Notes: generated by a model from the sequence alone, not told the origin. A stretch of 64,000 nt of DNA from Guptibacillus spartinae (GCF_028610625.1 NZ_JAQQWU010000015.1:32839-96838), one strand, 5' to 3'; shown: positions 52,201 to 61,455, counted from the stretch's first letter. Program-made: numbers and translations.

Positions 52201-53124
52201 ATGAAAAAGTTATTGCCATTCCTGCTCAGTTTGTCCTTGCTTATGCTTGGGGCATGTTCGCTTCAACCGCCTGAGTGGGCAAAGCCGAGCCAGGAAACAG
52301 ACATAGAAGATATTAAAATTGGTTTATCCGTTTCAACCTTAAATAATCCCTTTTTCGTTTCGATGAAAGATGGAGTAGAAGCGGAAGCGAAAGATAAAGG
52401 AATGGACGTTGTAGTGGTAGACGCGCAAAACGATGCGGCAAAACAAATTAGCGATGTGGAAGATCTGATTCAACAGGGGGTGGATGTTCTTCTGATTAAT
52501 CCAACTGATTCAGCAGCAATTTCGACAGCGGTTCAATCAGCGAATAGCCTTGGCATTCCTGTTGTAACGCTCGACCGTTCAGCTGAAAAGGGCGAGGTCG
52601 CAACCCTCGTTTCCTCTGATAACGAAAAAGGTGGAGAGATGGCTGGCGAGTTTTTGGTTGATCAATTAGGAGAAGGGGCCAAAGTAGCTGAGCTTGAGGG
52701 GGTACCAGGCGCATCGGCTACTCGTGAACGTGGAAAAGGCTTCCATAACATTGCTGATGAAAAGCTTGATGTTGTGGCAAAGCAAACGGCCAATTTTGAT
52801 CGGACAGAAGGTTTAAATACGATGGAAAACTTGCTACAGGGTAATCCAGACATTGAAGCAGTATTTGCTCACAATGATGAAATGGCGCTTGGGGCTTTAC
52901 AAGCCATTCAAAGCTCAGGGAAAGACATTCTTGTTGTTGGATTCGATGGAAATGAGGATGCGATCAATAGTATTCAAGATGGAAAGCTATCAGCCACTGT
53001 TGCCCAGCAACCTGAGGAAATTGGTTCACTTGCTGTTCAGGCTGGGGTGGATGTATTAAAAGGAAACGAAGTCGATGAAACGATCCCTGTGCCATTAAAA
53101 CTTGTATCAGAAGAAACAAAATAA
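52201..53124 (+). CDS. rbsB: ribose-binding lipoprotein
   Basis: A 307-residue receptor of the Peripla_BP_4 class anchored to the outer membrane face by a lipid. Signal peptide plus lipobox LMLGACS (Cys about residue 18), then KIGLSVSTLNNPFFVSMKDG, INPTDSAAISTAVQSAN, TLDRSAEKG and FAHNDEMALGALQA, the ribose-contact segments. AGGAGG is six bases before the ATG. Last gene of the operon, followed by a terminator. Confidence 0.94.
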   Translation: MKKLLPFLLSLSLLMLGACSLQPPEWAKPSQETDIEDIKIGLSVSTLNNPFFVSMKDGVEAEAKDKGMDVVVVDAQNDAAKQISDVEDLIQQGVDVLLINPTDSAAISTAVQSANSLGIPVVTLDRSAEKGEVATLVSSDNEKGGEMAGEFLVDQLGEGAKVAELEGVPGASATRERGKGFHNIADEKLDVVAKQTANFDRTEGLNTMENLLQGNPDIEAVFAHNDEMALGALQAIQSSGKDILVVGFDGNEDAINSIQDGKLSATVAQQPEEIGSLAVQAGVDVLKGNEVDETIPVPLKLVSEETK

Positions 53125-53131
53125 AACGAAG

Positions 53132-53155
53132 CGCTCTCACTTGTGGGGGCGTTTT
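53132..53155 (+). terminator. intrinsic terminator of the rbs operon
   Basis: CGCTCTCAC (53132-53140) pairs with GTGGGGGCG (53143-53151, two G-U pairs), followed by TTTT. Confidence 0.75.
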
Positions 53156-53221
53156 GTCGTTTAAGAGGAAATGGGATAGAAAAGTCGAACTCAATTACTA
53201 GAAGAGAAGGAGGTTGTGGAG

Positions 53222-54241
53222 ATGGAAGCATGGATTGAAGCAATGTTCTCAGAAAAGATTGTCGATGAAGCGATTAACCGGTTTGGAATGGAAGCGACAA
53301 ATAGAACGAAACAAGGCGATTTCGAAAACTATGTTTATGAAGTGGAAGAAAGTGAAAAGGCATGGATACTTCGATTTACGCATAGCTCTCACCGTACTAT
53401 TGAGGAAATAAATTCCGAACTTGTTTGGATAAATGAATGTTATAAGGAAGGCATTCATGTTGCACGCGCCTATCCTTCTAAAACGAGCAAGCTAGTTGAA
53501 CGGTTTTCAACAGAGAACGGGCAATTTTTCGCCTGTTTATTTGAGAAAGTACCGGGTAAAGCAATTAACGTGAATGAGGCCGTGTTTGGCCCTCCCCTAT
53601 TCGAAGCGTGGGGAAGAGAGATTGGGAAAATGCACCGTCTCTCAATGAAAAAGAATCTATCTGTTCAGCGACAGAGATGGGATGAAGGTGACCTGCTTCA
53701 ATTTGATCGTTTTCTTTCCAAACGCGAAGATGCCAAAATTATCATAGAAGGCAAAAGACTCATTGAAGAAATACAAACATTCCATGAAACAGGAAAAACG
53801 TTCGGACTTATTCACTCGGATGTTCATCACGGTAACTTTCATTATGACGGTCAATATATTCATCTCTTCGATTTCGATGATAGTATGTATCATTATTATG
53901 TTAGTGATCTTGCTATTCCTGTCTATTATGCAGTTTGGCATAAATGTGGGACGACATCTCTTATTGAGCGTTCATGCTTTGCTACAGCATTTTTACGTTC
54001 ATTTTTGAAGGGGTACCGTGAAGAAGTAAATATTTCTTATGAATGGCTTAAAACGCTACCATATTTTCTACGATTAAGAGATTTTGAGCTTTATACTGTG
54101 TTTCATAAAAAATTTGATATAGATAAGATGAATTCAAAAGGAAAAGCGATGTTAGAGGGCATTCGTGAAAGGTTGGTTCACTCAGAATTAATCGCAGAGC
54201 CAGCTTTAGAAGACAGAGAGAACTGGATTGAAAGCACGTAA
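53222..54241 (+). CDS. APH-fold phosphotransferase family protein
   Basis: A 339-residue aminoglycoside-phosphotransferase/homoserine-kinase-fold enzyme. The catalytic loop is LIHSDVHHGNFHYDG (H-x-D-x-x-x-x-N) and the metal motif LFDFDDS (D-F-D). The N-lobe nucleotide region is weaker (TNRTKQGDFENYVYEV). A kinase activity toward a small hydroxyl or amine substrate is likely; the resemblance to spectinomycin/homoserine-type kinases does not prove antibiotic resistance. AAGGAGG eight bases before ATG 53222; the GTG at 53216 is too near it. Confidence 0.85.
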   Translation: MEAWIEAMFSEKIVDEAINRFGMEATNRTKQGDFENYVYEVEESEKAWILRFTHSSHRTIEEINSELVWINECYKEGIHVARAYPSKTSKLVERFSTENGQFFACLFEKVPGKAINVNEAVFGPPLFEAWGREIGKMHRLSMKKNLSVQRQRWDEGDLLQFDRFLSKREDAKIIIEGKRLIEEIQTFHETGKTFGLIHSDVHHGNFHYDGQYIHLFDFDDSMYHYYVSDLAIPVYYAVWHKCGTTSLIERSCFATAFLRSFLKGYREEVNISYEWLKTLPYFLRLRDFELYTVFHKKFDIDKMNSKGKAMLEGIRERLVHSELIAEPALEDRENWIEST

Positions 54242-54310
54242 CGATGTTTTCCAATTACTAAGAAGTGGTAATGTACTTTGCGTAGCTTTTAACAGAAAGG
54301 ATGATTGAAA

Positions 54311-55240
54311 GTGGCAAAAGTACAAATTGGAAAATCAGGTTTACAGGCAAATCCAATCGGATTAGGTACAAATGCTGTTGGTGGACATAACATTTATCCG
54401 AATTTAAATGAAGAAACTGGGAAAGACCTTGTAAGAGCAGCATTAGACAATGGCATCAATTTATTGGATACAGCTTATATATATGGCCCTGAGCGTTCTG
54501 AAGAACTTGTTGGCGAAGTGATAAAGGAACGTGGAAGTCGAGACGATATCGTTCTCGCAACAAAGGGAGCTCATGAATTTAAAGGAGAAGAAGTGGTCTT
54601 TAACAACTCACCTTCTTTCTTAAAACAATCAGTGGAGAATAGCTTAAAGCGGCTTCAAACGGACTATATTGATTTATTCTATATTCATTTTCCAGATGAA
54701 CAGACGAACAAAGCAGAAGCAGTAGGGGCTCTTAAAGAATTGAAGGATCAAGGAAAAATTAAATCGATTGGCGTTTCTAATTTCAATTTAGAGCAGTTGA
54801 AAGAAGCAAACAAGGATGGCTATGTTGATGTGCTTCAAAGTCACTACAACTTATTCCATCGAGAGGCAGAGGAAGATCTACTTCCTTATACAGCTGAACA
54901 GGGAATTTCTTTTATCCCATACTTCCCACTTGCCTCCGGACTTCTAGCAGGTAAATATGATGAAAACACAACGTTCAATGATTTTCGCTCGAAGAATCCT
55001 CTCTTCCAGGGAGAAGCTTTTAAAGCAAACTTAAAGAAAGTTGATCAGGTACGAAACATCGCGAATGCGAAGGGTGTTGAGGTACCACACCTCGTCCTTG
55101 CATGGTATTTGACGCGTGATAGCATTGATGTCCTTATCCCAGGGGCCAAACGTCAAGAACAGGTCGTTGATAACTTGAAAACACTTGATGTGAAATTAAC
55201 TAGTGAAGAAATTCAACGAATTGACCAGATTTTTAAGTAA
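54311..55240 (+). CDS. iolS: aldo-keto reductase, IolS-like (AKR11)
   Basis: A 309-residue NADPH-dependent reductase, nearly collinear with B. subtilis IolS. It starts [23 protein letters not shown], has the AKR tetrad Asp/Tyr/Lys/His within [28 protein letters not shown] and [12 protein letters not shown], and [16 protein letters not shown]. Start is GTG 54311, nine bases after AAAGGA; the TTG at 54305 is too close. No myo-inositol (iol) genes are nearby; the physiological substrate is not known. Confidence 0.9.
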   Translation: MAKVQIGKSGLQANPIGLGTNAVGGHNIYPNLNEETGKDLVRAALDNGINLLDTAYIYGPERSEELVGEVIKERGSRDDIVLATKGAHEFKGEEVVFNNSPSFLKQSVENSLKRLQTDYIDLFYIHFPDEQTNKAEAVGALKELKDQGKIKSIGVSNFNLEQLKEANKDGYVDVLQSHYNLFHREAEEDLLPYTAEQGISFIPYFPLASGLLAGKYDENTTFNDFRSKNPLFQGEAFKANLKKVDQVRNIANAKGVEVPHLVLAWYLTRDSIDVLIPGAKRQEQVVDNLKTLDVKLTSEEIQRIDQIFK

Positions 55241-55252
55241 GAATAGGAGAAG

Positions 55253-55281
55253 CCAGGGGTGTTTACGTCCTCTGGTTTTTT
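55253..55281 (+). terminator. intrinsic terminator
   Basis: CCAGGGG (55253-55259) pairs with CCTCTGG (55269-55275, one G-U), followed by six T. Confidence 0.82.
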
Positions 55282-55322
55282 AGTAGGCAATACCGTAGTT
55301 TACTGAAAGGAGTCAAGTCGCG

Positions 55323-55511
55323 ATGAAAAAAAACGTGCTGTTTGTCTTAACGTTAACTATCGTGCTTATTGCCATTCTCCTTATCTTTCTTTTCGAAGAA
55401 GATCGCGCCGCCCGTCCGGGAATGATTATGTCTCTTGGCGCAGTAGCCATTGTTTTTCAACGAGTCGTTTGGTTAGTGGCAAAAAGAAAAAAGAAGAATC
55501 AAAGAAGATAG
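55323..55511 (+). CDS. small membrane protein, 62 residues
   Basis: Not recognised. AAAGGAG is about eight bases before the ATG. Two membrane helices (VLFVLTLTIVLIAILLIFLF and MIMSLGAVAIVFQRVVWLVA) separated by an acidic-basic loop EEDRAARPG, ending in a highly basic tail KRKKKNQRR. The tail probably faces the cytosol. No operon partner. Confidence 0.6.
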   Translation: MKKNVLFVLTLTIVLIAILLIFLFEEDRAARPGMIMSLGAVAIVFQRVVWLVAKRKKKNQRR

Positions 55512-55694
55512 CTCTATAGATCATGAACGTACCCCATTTAGAAAGGGAATGAGTTTGTGGAAAAAATAAGATTCCAGCTTCAATCCTACATAAAAGAATA
55601 AAGTTTCTAAGCCCCTGCTACGTTCTGGCAGACACTAAAAGCAAAGCGTTACACTACTGTCATCTAAATGAAATATCAAAATCAGTCCATATTC

Positions 55695-55723
55695 TTTCAA
55701 TGCATTGGAAAGACTACTATAAT
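55695..55723 (+). promoter_or_regulatory. sigma-A promoter before the MpsC-like gene
   Basis: Perfect TATAAT (55718-55723) with a weak -35 TTTCAA (55695-55700) at 17 bp, 54 bp before the start codon. Confidence 0.52.
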
Positions 55724-55776
55724 GAGTACTGGATGGGGAATATAAAGTTCCTATCTTAGAATAAAGGGTGAACATC

Positions 55777-56469
55777 ATGGAAGGTAAATCAAGTGAAGCT
55801 GAGATTGCGAGTTATGTTGGTAAACTGTTAAGAGATAACTTTGGGAAAGGCCCATCATCGGTGTACGTCTCGATTCAGGAGCCGTATATGACGATTTACT
55901 TTCGCGATTTTCTTGCGCCGATGGAACGTGTGCTTGTCGATCAGAAAGAGGATATGCGTGTAGAAGAAACGCGCGATTTGCTTATTCAAGGCCTACTACC
56001 CGAAATTAAAGCGTCGATTCGAGTCATGACAGATATTGAAATTGAGTCCTTTTATCATGATTGGTCGCTTCAAAATCGATCTGGTGTTATTGTGGGTGTG
56101 ATGAAAAACATCAATGTATTGGAAGGCAAGGCGCTTCCTGCCTATGATGAAAAAGAACGTGTCCACGAGGAAATTATTCGCGTTAGTATGCTTGCAGAAA
56201 AAGCGCCAGAAAAAGTCGACTCTTGCATGTTAAATGATCGAACGCTCGTCGTTCTTCGTGATGGTATTCTTGTTCGCATCGAAAAAGAATTAATTCGAGA
56301 TGGTTTTGAAGAACAATTGAAATTAACAAAAAGGCGTCTCGAGAAGAGCTTGCTTCACGACCACCAATTTGAATCAATCCTTTCTACAAAAGTGGAAGAT
56401 ATCTTTGTAGATTGGGATTTTAATTTAGATAAAAGCTATATTACGTTAATCCTTAAACCTAACAGATAA
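55777..56469 (+). CDS. DUF2294 (MpsC-family) protein, two domains
   Basis: A 230-residue cytosolic protein with two DUF2294 repeats. The first (about 1-110) has FGKGPSSVYVSIQEPYMTIYFRDFLAPME, the second (about 125-230) the related CMLNDRTLVVLRDGILVRIEKELI and SILSTKVEDIFVDWDFN. DUF2294/MpsC members are thought to work with bicarbonate- or sodium-uptake systems in Staphylococcus, but a biochemical activity is not established. Start ATG 55777 after AAAGGGTG. Monocistronic. Confidence 0.8.
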   Translation: MEGKSSEAEIASYVGKLLRDNFGKGPSSVYVSIQEPYMTIYFRDFLAPMERVLVDQKEDMRVEETRDLLIQGLLPEIKASIRVMTDIEIESFYHDWSLQNRSGVIVGVMKNINVLEGKALPAYDEKERVHEEIIRVSMLAEKAPEKVDSCMLNDRTLVVLRDGILVRIEKELIRDGFEEQLKLTKRRLEKSLLHDHQFESILSTKVEDIFVDWDFNLDKSYITLILKPNR

Positions 56470-56505
56470 TAGGTGGAAATAAACTGGGCGATAGAACCAG
56501 TTATA

Positions 56506-56548
56506 AGCCAAAAAGAACCAGTCCTCTGGTTCTTTTTGGCTTTTTTTA
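56506..56548 (+). terminator. intrinsic terminator
   Basis: A 16-bp perfect stem, AGCCAAAAAGAACCAG with its reverse complement, loop TCCT, then seven T. Confidence 0.93.
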
Positions 56549-56614
56549 TTTTACTATCCTTCCAATGCAGCAATAGTCACGCTATGAACAAAGAATTAGA
56601 CAAGGAGGAAGATA

Positions 56615-56800
56615 ATGAAATACCTAATCGATCATTCGAAACGAATTATTCATCGAACGCCATTTGCTGGTGATCAATGTGAATTTCATACAACCCCTAT
56701 TACCAAAAGAGAAGGAACGCACGATCAGTTATACCTTCAAAAGCTAATCGACAAAGAATTATATGAAATTTGCAGTCATTGTAAAGGTAGTATTCGGTAG
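56615..56800 (+). CDS. small hypothetical protein with CSHC motif, 61 residues
   Basis: Not recognised. AAGGAGG is six bases before the ATG. It contains a Cys/His-rich front (HRTPFAGDQCEFHTTPI) and a C-terminal CSHCKGS, so a small zinc- or metal-binding site (C, H, CxxC) is plausible. It lies between the MpsC-like gene's terminator and the Nudix-PP2C fusion, 80 bp before the latter. Confidence 0.62.
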   Translation: MKYLIDHSKRIIHRTPFAGDQCEFHTTPITKREGTHDQLYLQKLIDKELYEICSHCKGSIR

Positions 56801-56880
56801 GACCGATTGCCAAAGAAGGAAGTTTCTTCTCTTGAATCGAATGGTTTAATGATGTGAACCAGTTGATGAGGAGGAAAGTC

Positions 56881-58104
56881 ATGGATCGAAACAGAGCCGG
56901 AGTGGTCATCATTCAAGATAATCAACTTGCGTTAATTGAGCGAAAACGAAATGATGAAACGTATTATGTTATCCCTGGTGGGGGAATAGAAGAAAATGAA
57001 ACTTCCAAACAAGCCGCCAAAAGAGAAGCTCTTGAAGAATTAGGAGTAGACGTATGTGTAAAAGCGTTATATACATCTTTCCAATTGAATGGGATACATT
57101 TTTACTTTACGGCTGAAATAACCGGTGGAGAATTTGGAAGCGGCACTGGTAACGAATATCAGGCTTCATCACATAAACGAGGTACGTATAAAGCGGTTTG
57201 GGTACCGTTAGAGGAACTAACTGGTTTATGTATCTACCCTGAAGAGGTGAGATCAGTATTGGTTTCTGACGCGAGGCTGAAACTTACTGAAGCTCATTCT
57301 GAGAGAGGTGAAAGTGATCAATTAAGCTGGGTAGGCAACATGTATTCATATATAGATGAACCAACCTGTACGGAGGTTGGAGCCGTCTCAGTCGGACGTT
57401 TCGGTGGAAACTCTTCAGCTGGACAGAATAAGAATGAAGATGGTTGTCTCGTCTGGACGGGAGCGGATTGGGAATTTGCAATCATATTAGATGCACATAA
57501 AACGGCAAATAGTGCAGCCCTTATTATAGATGAATTTGAGAGAAGCCAATCGTACCTGTTAAACATTCTTTCTAAAGAGACGGCAGAAGCGATGGAGGCA
57601 TTACCTGGAGCGGTTTTAGCTCTTTTTCAAAACGAAGCATTTAAGCAAAAGTGTCGGGATGTGGATGGGGAAACAGCTTGTTTGATCGCTGTCCGAAAAG
57701 ACAAGTATCTCTGGTGGTTTTCGGTAGGGGATTGTCTCCTGTTTTTGATTCATTCAGATTTAGAATTATTTGGAGAATCGGTTCAAAATCATCGGAGTTT
57801 CTACGAATGGATTGGCGAAGTAAACACATTTGATGCGGTCGTTCCATGCTATAGTACAGGCATAAAAGAATTGAGAAAAGGAAATAACCGCATCTTTTTA
57901 ACGACGGATGGGTTATTAGAGTGTCCTCATACAAATTACCATTTACCAGAGCAAGTTGTTGAGAGAATGAAAAATAACTCAGTTCGAAATGGAGTACTGC
58001 AGTTATTAAATGAGATACAGGTCAAAGGCGTAAGAGATAGCACGACTATCTTGGCATGGGATCGGATGATTCTTGAAGATGGCGCTATGCCGAGTGACAT
58101 TTAA
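56881..58104 (+). CDS. Nudix hydrolase - PP2C-like phosphatase fusion
   Basis: A 407-residue protein with two catalytic modules. Residues about 1-140 form a Nudix domain: RAGVVIIQDNQLALIERKR, then G-GIEEN-E-TSKQAAK-REALEELGV (complete box). Residues about 150-405 resemble a metal-dependent PPM/PP2C Ser/Thr phosphatase: SVGRFGGNSSAGQNKNEDG, FAIILDAHKTANSA (usual DGHG becomes DAHK), GETACLIAV, FSVGDCLLFLI and RIFLTTDGLLE. GGAGGAAAGTC precedes the ATG at 56881. Both active sites seem intact apart from DAHK. The fusion predicts a joint job, perhaps hydrolysing a nucleotide signal and its protein mark; function unknown. Confidence 0.83.
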   Translation: MDRNRAGVVIIQDNQLALIERKRNDETYYVIPGGGIEENETSKQAAKREALEELGVDVCVKALYTSFQLNGIHFYFTAEITGGEFGSGTGNEYQASSHKRGTYKAVWVPLEELTGLCIYPEEVRSVLVSDARLKLTEAHSERGESDQLSWVGNMYSYIDEPTCTEVGAVSVGRFGGNSSAGQNKNEDGCLVWTGADWEFAIILDAHKTANSAALIIDEFERSQSYLLNILSKETAEAMEALPGAVLALFQNEAFKQKCRDVDGETACLIAVRKDKYLWWFSVGDCLLFLIHSDLELFGESVQNHRSFYEWIGEVNTFDAVVPCYSTGIKELRKGNNRIFLTTDGLLECPHTNYHLPEQVVERMKNNSVRNGVLQLLNEIQVKGVRDSTTILAWDRMILEDGAMPSDI

Positions 58105-58106
58105 TG

Positions 58107-58142
58107 AAAGAAGCCGTCGCACACATGTGCGACGGCTTCTTT
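58107..58142. terminator. bidirectional terminator
   Basis: AAAGAAGCCGTCGCAC (58107-58122) pairs with GTGCGACGGCTTCTTT (58127-58142), a 16-bp perfect stem shared by the convergent fusion gene and chrA. Confidence 0.9.
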
Positions 58143-59335
58143 TAAAATGAATGAATCAGTTGGATCCCATACCCTCCGATAATCCCAATTACCACGATCA
58201 TCCAAGCCGGCCATTTCCAAATGGATAGAAGAGCGAATAAGATCGCGGCAAGTGCAAAGTCTTCTCCTGACATAATCGCGCTTTTGAAAACTGGATCGTA
58301 AAAGGCTGCTAACAAAATTCCTACCACGCTTGCATTCACGCCAATTAAAACTTTTTGGAAGGAAGCGCGCTTTCGTAATTCATTTAGAAAAGGCAGGGCA
58401 GCCGTAATCAATAAAAAGGATGGTAAGAAAATCGCTATAGTTACAACGATCGCTCCGGTTATGCCACCTAGCATTGTACCGAGATAGCTTGCGAACGTAA
58501 ATAAAGGACCAGGAACTGCTTGGGCCATTCCATAACCTGCAAGGAATTGATCAGCCGAGAGAAGACCTTCAGGAACAATTTCTCGTTCAATCATCGGTAG
58601 GACGACATGTCCTCCCCCGAATACTAGCGCACCAACTCGAAAGAAGGTATCGAATAAATGAAGTAGCGGGTGATCGGTTAATCGGTTAAGGATGGGAAGA
58701 ACAACCAATAGCAATCCTAATAAAATGAGCGCAGATACCCCTGATTTTTTTGATAAGGAAACTGGAAAAGGTTTTACGTTCGTTTCGGTTTTGTCGCTAA
58801 AGAGGATTAGTCCAAGCAATCCAGCACCTGCAATAATAAGAAGTTGCATCCAGGCAGACGGATAGAGAAGTAAGATAAGGGCTGCTCCTAACGCAATCGC
58901 CACTCTTGTTCGATCGGGTGTTACTTTTTTTCCGAGTCCAATAACGGCGTGGAGCACGACCGCAGCTGCAACGATCTTCAAACTATGAATGAACGTGCCA
59001 TCTCCTAGTGAAAAGGTTTGATAAAGCAAGGCGAAGCCGATAAGGATTAGAACTGAAGGTACTGTAAAGCCGAACCACGAAAGAAAGCCACCTAGCATGC
59101 CACCGCGCATCATGCCGATGGCAATCCCGACTTGACTACTAGCGGGTCCAGGAAGAAATTGACAGAGTGCAATGATGTCAGCATACATTTTGTCATCAAG
59201 CCATTTTCGCCGATCCACATATTCGTTTTTAAAATAAGCGAGGTGTGCCACTGGACCTCCAAATGAGGTTAAACCAAGACGCGTTGATACGAGAAAAATT
59301 TCAATAAACGTTTTAAATGACTGATTTCCTGGCAT
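58142..59335 (-). CDS. chrA: chromate transporter ChrA, long-chain CHR family
   Basis: A 397-residue membrane protein of the CHR superfamily, the double-domain long form, which exports chromate. Each half carries the hallmark: GLTSFGGPVAHLAYF near residue 21 with FLPGPASSQVGIAIG, and VGALVFGGGHVVLPMIE near residue 230 with AQAVPGPLFTFASYLG. About ten hydrophobic helices. It starts 11 bp after the padR-like gene, a common regulator-transporter pair, so chromate- or PadR-controlled expression is likely. The ribosome binding site is weak (GGGGG), fitting coupling to padR. Confidence 0.92.
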   Translation of the reverse strand: MPGNQSFKTFIEIFLVSTRLGLTSFGGPVAHLAYFKNEYVDRRKWLDDKMYADIIALCQFLPGPASSQVGIAIGMMRGGMLGGFLSWFGFTVPSVLILIGFALLYQTFSLGDGTFIHSLKIVAAAVVLHAVIGLGKKVTPDRTRVAIALGAALILLLYPSAWMQLLIIAGAGLLGLILFSDKTETNVKPFPVSLSKKSGVSALILLGLLLVVLPILNRLTDHPLLHLFDTFFRVGALVFGGGHVVLPMIEREIVPEGLLSADQFLAGYGMAQAVPGPLFTFASYLGTMLGGITGAIVVTIAIFLPSFLLITAALPFLNELRKRASFQKVLIGVNASVVGILLAAFYDPVFKSAIMSGEDFALAAILFALLSIWKWPAWMIVVIGIIGGYGIQLIHSF

Positions 59336-59346
59336 GTTGGCCCCCG

Positions 59347-59655
59347 TTAGTCTTTGATTTCTTTAAAAAGCTCGTATGCTTTTGATTGCGCTTCTGATAA
59401 GATTAGTGCGCCTTTCTCGGTGGTACGATAGTATTTTCGAATTTTCCCATTCACATTACTTTCTTCCTTAGAAAGTAGATCATCCTTCTCCATGTTGTGA
59501 AGAATAGGATATAATGTCCCAGAGCTCATTTCATATCCGTGCTCACGAAGTTCTTCTAGCATCCATGATCCATAGATAGGTTCTTCCTTAGCGTGATGAA
59601 GAATATGAATTTGTATGAATCCTAGAAAAAGCTTTCGCAATATCTTATTATCCAC
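59347..59655 (-). CDS. PadR family transcriptional regulator
   Basis: A 102-residue winged-helix repressor. Conserved traits: ILRKLFLGFIQIHILHHAKEEPIYGSWML, SSGTLYPILHNMEKDDLL (recognition helix and wing) and the dimerisation helix at the end (LSEAQSKAYELFKEI). Start is GTG 59655 with GAGGAGGGG upstream. It is first in an operon with chrA; the inverted repeat at 59684-59700 is a plausible operator. Inducer unknown, perhaps chromate or a phenolic. Confidence 0.9.
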   Translation of the reverse strand: MDNKILRKLFLGFIQIHILHHAKEEPIYGSWMLEELREHGYEMSSGTLYPILHNMEKDDLLSKEESNVNGKIRKYYRTTEKGALILSEAQSKAYELFKEIKD

Positions 59656-59683
59656 TTGTACCCCTCCTCAATATCTAAGACCG

Positions 59684-59700
59684 ATATCGAAATACGATAT
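59684..59700. promoter_or_regulatory. inverted repeat, candidate PadR operator
   Basis: ATATCG (59684-59689), five-base spacer AAATA, CGATAT (59695-59700), about 30 bp before the padR start codon. Confidence 0.5.
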
Positions 59701-59968
59701 TGATGTTCAAGGTTAGTGTAATTGGAAATAGCTGAATGCACAAGTGAATGCTACTAATCTTAATTAAGCTTTAACAATAACCTTACTTAATGGTCGCATA
59801 AGATTATGAGTGTACACTTTCAATCCTTAATCGACTAAGCTTAATTTCTTTTCTTAACGCTTCAGGTATAGTAAGATATGGACTGTTGTTTAGAAAGTGA
59901 ATGGACTGTAAATTCTAATGAAATAAACATATAAGTACTTCATCATGAACGAAAAGGGAGGGGAATAG
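59701..59968. other. divergent intergenic region padR / drug exporter
   Basis: AT-rich with no credible small gene. It contains a 9-bp direct repeat, ATGGACTGT at 59878-59886 and 59901-59909 (23-bp period), 60-90 bp before the exporter, a possible regulator site or coincidence. No LmrA/QdoR-type operator was seen. Confidence 0.42.
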
Positions 59969-61453
59969 ATGGAGAAAAAACAGACGTATGAATTTTTAGC
60001 TGATAATCCAGATTTTAACGTGAAACCAGTGATGATTTCACTTATTATTGGCGCGTTTTTTGCTATCTTAAATGAAACACTTTTAAATATTGCTTTAACC
60101 ACATTAATGGATCAGTTTAGCGTCACGCCTGCAACGGTTCAGTGGATGGCCACAGGCTTCTTATTAGTAATGGGGATCTTAACACCGATTTCGGCTCTTC
60201 TTCTCCAATCATTTACAACAAGACAGATGTTTATTGGAACAATGACGATCTTTACAATCGGTACGCTTATATGTGCAGTAGCGCCGACGTTTGCCGTTCT
60301 TTTATCTGGTCGACTTCTTCAGGCAGTTGGAACGGGATTGTTAATTCCAATCATATTTAACACCTTTCTTCTTATATTTCCGCCTGAACGTCGCGGTACT
60401 GTAATGGGGACTGTTGGGCTTGTTATCATGTTTGCACCAGCAATTGGGCCAACCCTTTCAGGAATCATTGTAGATCAACTCGGTTGGAGATATCTATTCA
60501 TTACAGTCATTCCATTTGCTTTGTTTTCAATTGCATTTGGTTATAAGTTCCTAAAAAACGTAGGGGAAGTAACCAAGCCAAAAGTGGATGTACTTTCCAT
60601 CCTATTATCTACTGTTGGCTTTGGTGGAATCGTACTCGCCTTTAGCTTTGCGGGAGAAGGAGAAGTGAGCTATTTAGCTCCACAAGTCTTTTTTCCACTT
60701 ATCTCTGGGATCATATCCCTTATCCTATTTGTCAAAAGGCAGCTTAAGTTAGAGGAGCCATTGCTTGACGTTCGAGTCTTTAAGTACCCGATGTTCACTG
60801 TTGCGGTATTGCTTTTTATTATCATTATTATGGCTATGTTTTCATCCGAGATTATTTTACCGATGTACATGCAGGGACCGTTAGCTTTATCTCCTCAAAC
60901 GGCAGGCTTGATTCTGCTTCCGGGGGCACTGTTAAATGGATTGATGTCACCAGTCATGGGGAAATTATTTGATAAATTTGGTCCGAGAAAACTCATTATT
61001 CCAGCAAGCTTCGTGCTAGTTGGCGTCATGTTTACGTTTAGTAAAGTAGGATTAAATACCTCCATTACGTTGATTGTAGTCACTTACATCCTACTTATGT
61101 TATCCATATCAGCAATCATGATGCCAGCTCAAACGAATGGGTTAAATGGATTGCCGAAAAAGCTTTATCCCCATGGAACAGCTATTATGAACACGCTCCA
61201 ACCTGTTTCAGGAGCGATTGGGGTCTCGGTATTCATTAGCATCATGACAAATCGTCAACAAAATTATCTTGATCATGCTTCAAACCCTTCGAGTGCACAA
61301 ACCATTAGCGAGTCTCTTGTATCAGGGGTTGAGCTTGTCTATCTTGTGGCGTTTGGCTTTACGATTGTTGGTTTCTTCGTTTCTCTCTTTATTCGTAAGG
61401 CATTACCTGAAAATCATTCCGATCAGCACGAAGTTGAAGCTGTAAATGAATAA
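59969..61453 (+). CDS. DHA2 family (EmrB/QacA-type) MFS drug exporter
   Basis: A 494-residue, 14-helix proton-driven multidrug exporter of the DHA2 family, similar to Bacillus LmrB. Signature residues: LNETLLNIALTTLMDQF (motif D1), TVQWMATGFLLVMGILTPISALLLQSF, GRLLQAVGTGLLIPIIFN (motif C region) and APAIGPTLSGIIVDQLGWRYLF. The middle loop between helices 7 and 8 and FDKFGPRKLI (motif A repeat) are typical. GGGAGGGG before the ATG. Likely substrates are antibiotics or dyes, unspecified. Its terminator follows the stop directly. Confidence 0.9.
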   Translation: MEKKQTYEFLADNPDFNVKPVMISLIIGAFFAILNETLLNIALTTLMDQFSVTPATVQWMATGFLLVMGILTPISALLLQSFTTRQMFIGTMTIFTIGTLICAVAPTFAVLLSGRLLQAVGTGLLIPIIFNTFLLIFPPERRGTVMGTVGLVIMFAPAIGPTLSGIIVDQLGWRYLFITVIPFALFSIAFGYKFLKNVGEVTKPKVDVLSILLSTVGFGGIVLAFSFAGEGEVSYLAPQVFFPLISGIISLILFVKRQLKLEEPLLDVRVFKYPMFTVAVLLFIIIIMAMFSSEIILPMYMQGPLALSPQTAGLILLPGALLNGLMSPVMGKLFDKFGPRKLIIPASFVLVGVMFTFSKVGLNTSITLIVVTYILLMLSISAIMMPAQTNGLNGLPKKLYPHGTAIMNTLQPVSGAIGVSVFISIMTNRQQNYLDHASNPSSAQTISESLVSGVELVYLVAFGFTIVGFFVSLFIRKALPENHSDQHEVEAVNE

Positions 61454-61455
61454 CA

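Noticed and set aside
53222..54241. Aminoglycoside resistance gene
   Set aside because: The APH fold is clear but specificity is not; calling it a resistance gene would go beyond the sequence.
56473..56673. 66-residue ORF after the MpsC-like gene
   Set aside because: It translates the terminator hairpin; the hydrophobic stretch comes from its T-run.
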